Shown piece by piece: positions 43,700 through 50,495 of a stretch of 64,000 nucleotides of DNA. Each line of letters begins with the position of its first letter. Positions within the stretch are counted from its first letter, which is position 1. Both the position numbers and the translations under genes were made by a program. The stretch is from Kumtagia sp052180275 (GTDB lineage: Bacteria > Pseudomonadota > Alphaproteobacteria > Rhizobiales > Rhizobiaceae). The notes under the pieces were generated by a model, which made no database searches, was not told the origin of the DNA, and saw only the letters and a list, made by a program, of their open reading frames with translations. Where the stretch lies: NCBI RefSeq assembly GCF_052180275.1, contig NZ_CP197465.1, positions 4,836,001 through 4,900,000 of the forward strand. The letters are read 5' to 3'.

Positions 43700-45819
43700 T
43701 CCCTGATTTCACGAAAATCGACTGGCGCCGGCCCGTCGCGGCCGCCCCCATCCGTGACAAAAGCACGTGGAAGACCCCGGAAGGCCTGACGATCAAGCGA
43801 TCGTATGGCGAAAGTGATGTCGCCAAGCTTCCCATGCTTGACACCTATCCCGGCATCGCTCCCTTCATTCGCGGCCCCTACCCGACCATGTATGTCCAGC
43901 AGCCCTGGACCATCCGCCAGTATGCCGGCTTCTCGACGGCGGAAGAATCCAACGCCTTCTACCGCCGCAACCTCGCCGGCGGCCAGAAGGGTCTTTCCGT
44001 CGCCTTCGACCTCGCCACCCATCGCGGCTACGACAGCGACCATCCGCGCGTCGCCGGCGATGTCGGCATGGCCGGCGTGGCGATCGATTCCATCCTCGAC
44101 ATGCGCCAGCTGTTCGACCAGATACCGCTTGATCAGATGACCGTGTCGATGACCATGAACGGCGCCGTTCTGCCGATCATGGCGCTCTACATCGTCGCAG
44201 CGGAAGAACAGGGCGTCGCCCAAAAAGACCTTGCCGGCACCATCCAGAACGACATCCTGAAGGAGTTCATGGTCCGCAACACCTACATCTATCCGCCGAA
44301 ACCCTCGATGCGGATTGTGTCGGACATTTTTTCCTACACCTCGGCCAACATGCCGAAATTCAACTCCATCTCGATCTCCGGCTACCACATGCAGGAGGCC
44401 GGCGCGACCGCCGACCTGGAGCTCGCCTACACCATCGCCGACGGCATCGAATATGCGCGCGCCGGCGTCGCCGCCGGGCTCGACATCGACAAGTTCGCGC
44501 CGCGCCTCTCCTTCTTCTGGGCGATCGGCATGAACTTCTTCATGGAAGTCGCAAAAATGCGCGCCGCCCGCCTGATCTGGGCAGCGCTGATGCAGAAGAA
44601 TTTTGCGCCCAAGGACTCTCGCTCGCTGTCGCTCAGGACCCACTGCCAGACCTCCGGCTGGTCGCTGACAGCGCAGGACCCCTACAACAACATCATGCGC
44701 ACCATGATAGAGGCGATGGCGGCCACGCAGGGCCACACCCAGTCGCTGCACACCAACTCCTTCGACGAGGCGCTGGCGCTGCCCACCGATCATTCGGCGC
44801 GCATTGCCCGCAACACCCAGCTGATCCTGCAGAAGGAATCCGGCACCACCCGCTTCATCGACCCGTGGGGCGGCTCGGCCTTTGTCGAGCGGCTCACCCA
44901 CGACCTCGCCGCCAAGGCTCTCGCCCATATCGAGGAGGTCGAATCCCTCGGCGGCATGGCCGCCGCCGTCGAAAAAGGCATCCCGAAACTGCGCATCGAG
45001 GAAGCCGCAGCCCGCACCCAGGCGCGCATCGATTCCGGCGAGCAGTTCCTGGTCGGCGTCAACGCCTTCCGCCCCGAGAAGGACATCGAGGTCAACGTGC
45101 TCAAGATCGACAACGCCGAGGTCCGCGCCCGGCAATTGTCGAAGCTCCAGCAGCTCAAGGGCACCCGCGACGTCGCCGCCGTCGAGACGGCGCTCGACCA
45201 ACTCGCCGCCGCCGCACGCCAAAACGGCAATCTGCTCGAATTCGCGATCAAGGCCGCCCGCGCCAAGGCCACGGTGGGGGAGATCTCGCTGGCGCTGGAA
45301 AAGACTTTCGGCCGCCACGTCGCCGAGGTTCAGACCATCTCCGGCGTCTATCGCGAGGCGATCGGCGAGAATACCGTGGTCGACCGGGTGCAGGCAAAGG
45401 TCTCCGCCTTCGAGAGGACCAACGGCAGCAGGCCGCGCATCCTCGTCGCCAAGATGGGCCAGGACGGCCACGACCGCGGCCAGAAGGTCATCGCCACCGC
45501 CTTCGCCGACCTCGGCTTCGACGTCACCGTCGGCTCGATGTTCCAGACGCCGGAAGAGATCGCCAAACTCGCCGCCGAGCGCGACGTCCACATCGTCGGC
45601 GCCTCCTCGCTCGCCGCCGGCCACCTGACCCTCATCCCCGAACTGAAAGCCGCCCTGAAAAAACTCGGCCGCGACGACATCACGATCGTCGCCGGCGGCG
45701 TCATCCCGCCCCAGGATTTCGACGCGGTGCTGGCCGCGGGCGCCGCGGAAATTTTTCCGCCGGGCACGGTGATCCCGGAGGCGGCGGAGCGGCTGCTGGA
45801 CGGGTTGGCGGGGGCTTGA
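43696..45819 (+). CDS. mutB: Methylmalonyl-CoA mutase, large catalytic subunit
   Basis: A 707-residue adenosylcobalamin-dependent mutase interconverting (R)-methylmalonyl-CoA and succinyl-CoA. The N-terminal TIM barrel contains RQYAGFSTAEESN, NTSGWSLTAQ-type RTHCQTSGWSLTAQDPYNNI and TRFIDPWGGS. The C-terminal cobalamin domain has AKMGQDGHDRGQK, where H592 is the lower ligand, and the following GSMFQTPEE and VVGASSLAAGH elements. The gene ends normally, but codons for its last 18 residues (GTVIPEAAERLLDGLA plus two) are duplicated in diverged form at 46554-46607, beyond a Phd/PemK module, as described in the findings. Confidence 0.95.
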   Translation: MIPDFTKIDWRRPVAAAPIRDKSTWKTPEGLTIKRSYGESDVAKLPMLDTYPGIAPFIRGPYPTMYVQQPWTIRQYAGFSTAEESNAFYRRNLAGGQKGLSVAFDLATHRGYDSDHPRVAGDVGMAGVAIDSILDMRQLFDQIPLDQMTVSMTMNGAVLPIMALYIVAAEEQGVAQKDLAGTIQNDILKEFMVRNTYIYPPKPSMRIVSDIFSYTSANMPKFNSISISGYHMQEAGATADLELAYTIADGIEYARAGVAAGLDIDKFAPRLSFFWAIGMNFFMEVAKMRAARLIWAALMQKNFAPKDSRSLSLRTHCQTSGWSLTAQDPYNNIMRTMIEAMAATQGHTQSLHTNSFDEALALPTDHSARIARNTQLILQKESGTTRFIDPWGGSAFVERLTHDLAAKALAHIEEVESLGGMAAAVEKGIPKLRIEEAAARTQARIDSGEQFLVGVNAFRPEKDIEVNVLKIDNAEVRARQLSKLQQLKGTRDVAAVETALDQLAAAARQNGNLLEFAIKAARAKATVGEISLALEKTFGRHVAEVQTISGVYREAIGENTVVDRVQAKVSAFERTNGSRPRILVAKMGQDGHDRGQKVIATAFADLGFDVTVGSMFQTPEEIAKLAAERDVHIVGASSLAAGHLTLIPELKAALKKLGRDDITIVAGGVIPPQDFDAVLAAGAAEIFPPGTVIPEAAERLLDGLAGA

Positions 45820-45826
45820 ACGGCAT

Positions 45827-46258
45827 TCACTCGTCGCGGCCGACGATCCGCCCCTTGCGCTTCTGCTGCACCTCGAGGATGCCGCGTTTGATCTGCTCGA
45901 ACAGTCCGCGCGGCAACATTCCGTATTCGTAGCGTCCGTCGGCGCGCGGCCGCAAATCATAGCCGGGCCACACAAAACGGTTCAGTTCGTCAAGACGTAC
46001 CCAATGTCGGCCTTCGTCGAGTTCCAGCGCCCGGCATATGGCTGCCGGAATTTCCAACGACGCAAAGCTGTCCGCCGGCGGACTATGCGTGATCGGCGCG
46101 ACGATCGTGCGAACATGCCCCCGCTCATCGCGCGGCGCCGCGACGACAATTGCACACGGACGATCCTTTCGGCCCTCCATGAGTCCGCGATCGCTTTCGC
46201 TGCTCCAAAGAAAACCATAGCGAATGACAAGACCCGGCCTGGGGACCGGGATGCTCAA
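45827..46258 (-). CDS. PemK/MazF-type toxin
   Basis: A 143-residue protein with the PemK/MazF-like growth-inhibitor pattern: IPVPRPGLVIRYGFLW at the N-terminus, DRPCAIVVAAPR, THSPPADSFASLEIP and FVWPGYDLRP. Such toxins are sequence-specific RNA endonucleases. The start is a TTG that overlaps the stop of the antitoxin gene by 4 bp, so the two are translationally coupled. It lies 7 bp from the convergent mutB stop codon. The exact catalytic pair is not assigned here. Active state unproven. Confidence 0.82.
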   Translation of the reverse strand: MSIPVPRPGLVIRYGFLWSSESDRGLMEGRKDRPCAIVVAAPRDERGHVRTIVAPITHSPPADSFASLEIPAAICRALELDEGRHWVRLDELNRFVWPGYDLRPRADGRYEYGMLPRGLFEQIKRGILEVQQKRKGRIVGRDE

Positions 46259-46503
46259 TTGGGCTCCACGCCATATTCCGAGGCTTCGATGGCGGCAATG
46301 GTTTCGTCATCGAGAGCGCCGACGACCAGAACCTCACGCTCCCGGCGCTTCAGTGTCTCGTAGTGTGCGAGTTCCTGTGCCGACAGATACGCCCCCACCA
46401 CCCTTCCGTGACTGGTCACGTTGATGACCTTGGCCGAAATCGCCTCGTCCTGATATTTTCCGAAGTTGCGGGAAAACTCCGTGGCCCGAACCGTGATGCC
46501 CAT
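46255..46503 (-). CDS. Phd/YefM-type antitoxin
   Basis: An 82-residue antitoxin of the Phd/YefM fold: ITVRATEFSRNFGKYQDEAI followed by VNVTSHGRVVGAYLSAQELAHYE, the pattern of the N-terminal dimerisation and DNA-binding domain. The C-terminal acidic tail is expected to neutralise the toxin. It is first in the operon with AGGAGG six bases upstream of the ATG. A 17-bp palindrome sits just upstream and is a likely operator. Pairing of a Phd/YefM antitoxin with a PemK-type toxin is a mixed but known combination. Confidence 0.85.
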   Translation of the reverse strand: MGITVRATEFSRNFGKYQDEAISAKVINVTSHGRVVGAYLSAQELAHYETLKRREREVLVVGALDDETIAAIEASEYGVEPN

Positions 46504-46518
46504 CTGCGGCCTCCTGAT

Positions 46519-46535
46519 TTACGCAAAATGCGTAA
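46519..46535. promoter_or_regulatory. Putative operator of the Phd/PemK module
   Basis: TTACGCA-AAA-TGCGTAA, a perfect 7-bp inverted repeat with a 3-base spacer, lies 16 bp before the antitoxin start. It is followed by the related half-site TTCGCAAAATTG. Phd/YefM antitoxins autorepress through such palindromes. This region is clearly more AT-rich than its surroundings. Confidence 0.6.
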
Positions 46536-46553
46536 AATTCGCAAAATTGTCAA

Positions 46554-46607
46554 GGAACGGTTATCCCCGAGGCGGCCGAGAGATTGCTGGACGGGCTGGC
46601 GCGCTAG
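46554..46607 (+). pseudogene. Second, diverged copy of the mutB 3' end
   Basis: Read in frame, these 54 bases encode GTVIPEAAERLLDGLAR and a stop codon. MutB ends GTVIPEAAERLLDGLAGA (45763-45819). Sixteen of the first 16 residues agree, although several codons differ (for example AGA TTG against CGG CTG). The copy has no start codon and lies behind the antitoxin operator. It is best explained as the original 3' end of mutB, displaced when the toxin-antitoxin module was inserted together with a new mutB end. Confidence 0.8.
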
Positions 46608-46625
46608 GCAGCCGCCGGTTCAGCC

Positions 46626-48191
46626 TCAACTGGACCGCAGCACGCCCACATAGGCCGCGAGAGCTTCCGCGTGGTTTTTCTCGGCGCGAAGGCCCACATG
46701 CCCATCCGCCCTCGCGACCAGGAGCACGATACCGCCCGCGCCCAGCCGGTCGGCAGCCGCCGGCTCCAGATGCGCCTCGACATCCGCGACCTCCTCATTC
46801 GCGGAAAGGGCAACAACCGTCTCGATGATCGGGCCGTCGGACAAAGGCTTCACATCCCGAAGAATTTTGGTGAGATCGTCTGCGCCGGTCGAGGCTCCGC
46901 CTATGACGAACGCGGTATGGCCCCGCCGGTTGGCGTGGTGATGAAGCATGCCGCCGCCAGCCGCCTGCCGCAGTTCGATCCCGTCCGGCAGCCGCTGGCC
47001 CGGCCAGCTTGCTTCATGCCTGTCGCCCAGCACGATCGGCGAGGCCGCGTAGTCGATGTCGAGTTCCGCCTCGGCCACCGCCTCGTGGTGGCGCATGGCG
47101 GGATCGGCGAAGGCGCCCTTGATGGCGGCGTCGCGCTCCCGGCGAGCGGCAGCACCCTTGACCATCTGGGCGCCCTCGGCCGTGTCGCCGGAAGCCGTCA
47201 CCATTTCCGCCACCGGACGCCGTTCCGCTTCATAGCTGTCGAGGAGCTTTTCGGAGCAATGTCCCTGGCAGACCAGCGCCAGTTTCCAGGCAAGGTTGTA
47301 GGCATCCTGCAGCCCGCTGTTCATGCCGTGGCCCTGCGCCGGGCTACAGGTATGCGCGGCGTCACCGGCAAGCAGGATACGGCCCGACCGGAATTTCTGC
47401 GCGACTTTGGTGTGGCAATGGAAACGCGTCGGATTGGTCACGCCCTCGAAGCGCGCCGCCGGCAGATAGCGCCGCAGCGTTCCGAGTGCGTCGGCGACGA
47501 GATCGGAATCCGGCGAACTCGGCCTCAGATAGACACGCCAGCGCTGGTCCGGCAGCGCGGTGAGGATGACAGGCACCTCATCCAGATAGGCATAGTTGGC
47601 CTCGAACGACGCCGGCCAGCCAGCCACGCCGGCGTCGAACACCGCCCAGGGCTCGGCGATGTCGTGTCCGTCCTGCTCGATGCCGGCCAGCGAGCGCACC
47701 GTGCTGTGGTGCCCGTCGCAGCCGATCACCCATTGGGCGAGGATTTCGGTCGCCCTGCCCTCGTGCTCGATCGTGGCGAGCATGCCCTCCTGCCGCTCCA
47801 CCAACCCGACAAGCTTCGTGGCGCGCGTCACCATGCCGTCCTGCCGCATAAGATAGTCGGTCAGGATCGCTTCGGTCACTTCCTCCGATATCCCGATATT
47901 GAACGGAAAGCGGCTGCCGCAAAGTTCGAGATCGATCTCGCCCAGCACCGCGCCCCCCGCATGGATGCGGGCACGCCGCTGTTTCACGCCGGCGGCCAGC
48001 AACGGGTCCAGGATGCCCAGCGATTCGAAAATCTCCAGCGAGCGCGGATGAACAACTGTCGCCCGGTCCCAGGCCATCACATGCTCATGCGCGTCGACGA
48101 GCAGGCAATCCACGCCGCGCCGACGGAGTTCGGCGGCTGCGAGCAAACCGGTCGGACCCGCCCCGACAACCAAAACCGTTACGGTAGTCAC
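46626..48191 (-). CDS. FAD-dependent aromatic monooxygenase (PheA/TfdB/UbiH-like)
   Basis: About 521 residues. The FAD fold is shown by GAGPTGLLAAAELRRRG at the N-terminus, the DG motif CDGHHSTVRSLAG and the GD motif ILLAGDAAHTCSPAQGHGMNSGLQDAYNL. The C-terminal domain is thioredoxin-like, as in class A phenol hydroxylases. It would hydroxylate an aromatic ring with NAD(P)H and oxygen; substrate unknown. The start is one of two adjacent GTG codons (48191 preferred, with GGGGGA upstream). It sits between two toxin-antitoxin modules, with no pathway genes beside it. Confidence 0.88.
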   Translation of the reverse strand: MTTVTVLVVGAGPTGLLAAAELRRRGVDCLLVDAHEHVMAWDRATVVHPRSLEIFESLGILDPLLAAGVKQRRARIHAGGAVLGEIDLELCGSRFPFNIGISEEVTEAILTDYLMRQDGMVTRATKLVGLVERQEGMLATIEHEGRATEILAQWVIGCDGHHSTVRSLAGIEQDGHDIAEPWAVFDAGVAGWPASFEANYAYLDEVPVILTALPDQRWRVYLRPSSPDSDLVADALGTLRRYLPAARFEGVTNPTRFHCHTKVAQKFRSGRILLAGDAAHTCSPAQGHGMNSGLQDAYNLAWKLALVCQGHCSEKLLDSYEAERRPVAEMVTASGDTAEGAQMVKGAAARRERDAAIKGAFADPAMRHHEAVAEAELDIDYAASPIVLGDRHEASWPGQRLPDGIELRQAAGGGMLHHHANRRGHTAFVIGGASTGADDLTKILRDVKPLSDGPIIETVVALSANEEVADVEAHLEPAAADRLGAGGIVLLVARADGHVGLRAEKNHAEALAAYVGVLRSS

Positions 48192-48367
48192 CACATATCC
48201 CCCAAACCTGTCCGGCCATAATGCATTGCTGGATTGCCGGCGCAAGGCAATGCCGGGATGTTGCGCCGCAACGCCGCCGTGGCCCGCTCTCCGTCCAGGA
48301 CGACGGTCGGGATGGCGCGCCGCCGGACCAGGAACGCCCCGTGTTCCACCTTGCGACCAACTACATA

Positions 48368-48377
48368 GATACGTATC
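48368..48377. promoter_or_regulatory. Palindrome upstream of vapB, possible operator
   Basis: GATACGTATC is a perfect 10-bp palindrome 28 bp before the vapB start. VapB antitoxins commonly autorepress through palindromes at this position. Support is the position and symmetry only. Confidence 0.4.
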
Positions 48378-48404
48378 GTGATCTACACACTCGGAGCTAC
48401 ACAA

Positions 48405-48659
48405 ATGACGCTCAACATCCGCAACCCCGAGGCCGATGAGCTGGCGCGGGAACTGGCCCGCATTGACGACACCAGCATCACCGATGCGGTGATCGCAGCA
48501 CTGCGCGAAACCATCCGGAACCGAATGAACAAGGAAAGTCCGCGTGAGACGGCCCGCAAGATCCTCGCGAAACATGGGCTTTCCTTCCAGCCGGACCGAA
48601 AGCCCGTCCCGCCGGAAGCGTGGCACGATCTCGACCACGACCTGACGGGTGGCGAATAG
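48405..48659 (+). CDS. vapB: VapB-type antitoxin
   Basis: An 84-residue protein of the VapB/PSK-factor type: MTLNIRNPEADELARELARIDDTSITDAVIAALRE at the N-terminus is the ribbon-helix-helix-like DNA-binding domain, and the C-terminus wraps the toxin. The start at 48405 has GGAG nine bases upstream. It is overlapped by one base (TAGTG) with the PIN toxin gene. Confidence 0.87.
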   Translation: MTLNIRNPEADELARELARIDDTSITDAVIAALRETIRNRMNKESPRETARKILAKHGLSFQPDRKPVPPEAWHDLDHDLTGGE

Positions 48660-49066
48660 TGTTTATCGATGCCTGCGCGATTGTGTCGATGATGGCCGGT
48701 GAGGAAACCGGCGACGCTTACGAGGCTGCCCTGCTGGACGCGTCGGCGCCGTTCACGTCCGCCCTTGCCGCCTGGGAGGCGATCATTGTCCTGTCGCGGC
48801 CGGACCAGCTTGATTGTCCCTACACGGCCGCCGAGGCGGTGGTCGTCGAGTGGCTGGAGGCCAGGCAGATTGCGCTTCGCGAACCCGCTTCGCCGCGCAG
48901 CGTCCTCAGCCACGCCGTCGCGGTGGCCGAGCAGCATTGTCTCGGCAAACGGCATCTCAGCAATTTCGATTGCTTCCACTATGCTTACGCCAAGACCATG
49001 GGCTCGCCGCTGCTAACCCTCGACCAGTTGCTGCGCGAGACCGACGTGGAAACCCTGCCGGCGTAG
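48659..49066 (+). CDS. vapC: VapC-type PIN-domain ribonuclease toxin
   Basis: A 135-residue PIN-domain protein. The conserved acidic residues are D4 in FIDACAIV, E40 in ALAAWEAI and D104 in SNFDCFHYAYAK, with the C-terminal short helix ending TLDQLL. VapC toxins cut specific tRNAs or rRNA. The gene starts with a GTG overlapping the antitoxin stop codon by one base, which couples toxin synthesis to the antitoxin. Confidence 0.88.
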   Translation: MFIDACAIVSMMAGEETGDAYEAALLDASAPFTSALAAWEAIIVLSRPDQLDCPYTAAEAVVVEWLEARQIALREPASPRSVLSHAVAVAEQHCLGKRHLSNFDCFHYAYAKTMGSPLLTLDQLLRETDVETLPA

Positions 49067-49116
49067 GAATTTTCGATTTCCTTGCCTGTTACCACACCCG
49101 TTGCAACATCTCTCAA

Positions 49117-49146
49117 TCCATGTTATACAAGCCGTTATAACATGGA
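49117..49146. promoter_or_regulatory. Putative AbrB/Doc operator overlapping the ribosome site
   Basis: TCCATGTTATA at 49117-49127 and its perfect complement TATAACATGGA at 49136-49146 are separated by 8 bases. The repeat abuts the antitoxin ribosome site (GGAGG at 49144-49148) and contains AT-rich arms. It is the expected autoregulatory site of the AbrB-type antitoxin. Confidence 0.7.
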
Positions 49147-49153
49147 GGTTGCC

Positions 49154-49375
49154 TTGAACACCGTCATCCGCAAGATCGGCAATTCCGAGGGTGTGATCCT
49201 GCCGAAGGAATTGCTCAACAAGCTCAACCTGCAAGCCGGCGACGCCCTTGAGGTTAAGGAAACCGCTGCCGGCCTCACGCTGACGCCGGTGGACGATTCC
49301 TTCGAGCGGCAGATGGAAGCCGCCCGCAAGGTTATGGACAGATACAAGGTCGCGCTTCAGAAGCTCGCCGAATGA
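49154..49375 (+). CDS. AbrB/MazE-type antitoxin
   Basis: About 73 residues of the SpoVT/AbrB swapped-hairpin family: LNTVIRKIGNSEGVILPKELLNKLNLQAGDALEV. The C-terminal FERQMEAARKVMDRYKVALQKLAE helix should bind the toxin. The start is taken as a TTG at 49154 with GGAGG five bases upstream; an ATG at 49142 lies within the operator arm and is less likely. The gene overlaps the Doc gene by 4 bp. Confidence 0.85.
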   Translation: MNTVIRKIGNSEGVILPKELLNKLNLQAGDALEVKETAAGLTLTPVDDSFERQMEAARKVMDRYKVALQKLAE

Positions 49376-49767
49376 ATTGGGCGTTTTTGTCACGGCGCGC
49401 TGTAGAGGCTTTCCATTCGGAGCAGTTGCGCCGGCATGGCGGCGCACAGGGCTTGCGCGATGAGAACGCGCTGGAATCGGCGCTGTCACGTCCGGAAAAC
49501 AAGGCTGCCTATGGCGAGCCGACGGTGCATGAACTCGCCGCCGCCTATGTCTTTGGCATTGCCCGCAACCATGCCTTCGTGGACGGCAACAAACGTACCG
49601 CGATCGTCGCGGCGGCAACATTCCTGCTGCTGAACGGATACGAACTGACCGCTGATGACGGAACGCTCTACGAGTTCACTATGGGTGTTGCCGCCGGCGA
49701 GATCGACGAGGCCGGCGCGACGGCGTTCTTCCGGGATCACACGGTGCCGCTGACCGAAAGCGCCTGA
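49372..49767 (+). CDS. doc: Doc-type (Fic domain) toxin
   Basis: A 131-residue death-on-curing toxin. The catalytic motif HAFVDGNKRT gives H67, D71, G72, N73 and K74, matching the HxFx(D/E)GNKR Doc motif; GLRDENALESAL at the N-terminus is also typical. Doc phosphorylates and inactivates elongation factor EF-Tu. Normal partner is Phd; here the partner is an AbrB-type protein. Overlap of 4 bp with the antitoxin gene indicates coupling. Confidence 0.9.
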   Translation: MNWAFLSRRAVEAFHSEQLRRHGGAQGLRDENALESALSRPENKAAYGEPTVHELAAAYVFGIARNHAFVDGNKRTAIVAAATFLLLNGYELTADDGTLYEFTMGVAAGEIDEAGATAFFRDHTVPLTESA

Positions 49768-50041
49768 TCTTCATTGTGACATTGAACCGGGGTTCTGTTT
49801 CAAGCTCGAATGTCCAGAATGGGTGGGAAGCGGTCAGTCCGATGCCGAGCTGCCAACGGCCGCTTAGCGCCACAAGAAGACGAAGAATAGAGCCCGGCGT
49901 CCCTGCGACGGGCCCGCCCCCCACCCCACTCGAACTCCGAAAATCTCCGAAACGTGTTGCTGCCGAGCGGTACAAGAGCGATAATCCGTGCCCCAAACGA
50001 TTGGCGCCGCCCGGGAGGGCCAAATCTCAGAGGAATTCGCC

Positions 50042-50494
50042 ATGCACACTTTCTCTCGGCGAAATGCCGTTCGCCTTGTTCTGGCGGTCGCAGCCGCCCC
50101 GCTTGCGACCTCGATGTCCACTTTTGCCACGGAAGCGGTTCCCTTGGCGATCAAGGGTTATGACCCGGTCGCCTATTTCACCACCGGAAGGCCCACGCGC
50201 GGGCTGCCGGAGTTCGAGTATGAATGGGACGAGCACCGCTATCTCTTCGCGAATGCTGAGCATCGTGAGCTCTTTAAGGCCGATCCTGTTCGCTACGCGC
50301 CGCAGTTCGGAGACTATTGTGCGATGGCGCTGGCCGAGGGCGAACTCACCGAGGCCAACCCGGAGAACTGGCTGATCAGCGACGGCAAGCTTTATATTTT
50401 CGGCAAGCCGGCCCCGATGGGACCCGCGCTCTTCGAGCAGGACCTTGCTGCGAACATCGCGAAGGCCAACGCGAACCGCGCGCTAATGCAATGA
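50042..50494 (+). CDS. Exported YHS domain protein
   Basis: About 150 residues. The N-terminus has a Tat-like start (SRRNAVRLVLAVAAAPL) and the mature part matches the YHS domain-containing family, with GYDPVAYFTTG, YLFANAEHRELFKADP and YAPQFGDYCAMALAEGE. These exported proteins are metal- or heme-associated in suspicion but uncharacterised. AGAGGA precedes the start. It is convergent with the adenylate cyclase gene, 1 bp away from it. Confidence 0.83.
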   Translation: MHTFSRRNAVRLVLAVAAAPLATSMSTFATEAVPLAIKGYDPVAYFTTGRPTRGLPEFEYEWDEHRYLFANAEHRELFKADPVRYAPQFGDYCAMALAEGELTEANPENWLISDGKLYIFGKPAPMGPALFEQDLAANIAKANANRALMQ

Positions 50495-50495
50495 C

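Noticed and set aside
42199..45819. A 1206-codon frame that would fuse the mutA region to mutB
   Set aside because: Its first half is out of frame with mutA, which encodes the recognisable small subunit; the true mutB start is the ATG overlapping the mutA stop.
43156..45975. A 939-codon minus-strand frame opposite mutA/mutB
   Set aside because: Antisense shadow of well-identified genes; composition mirrors complement codon bias.
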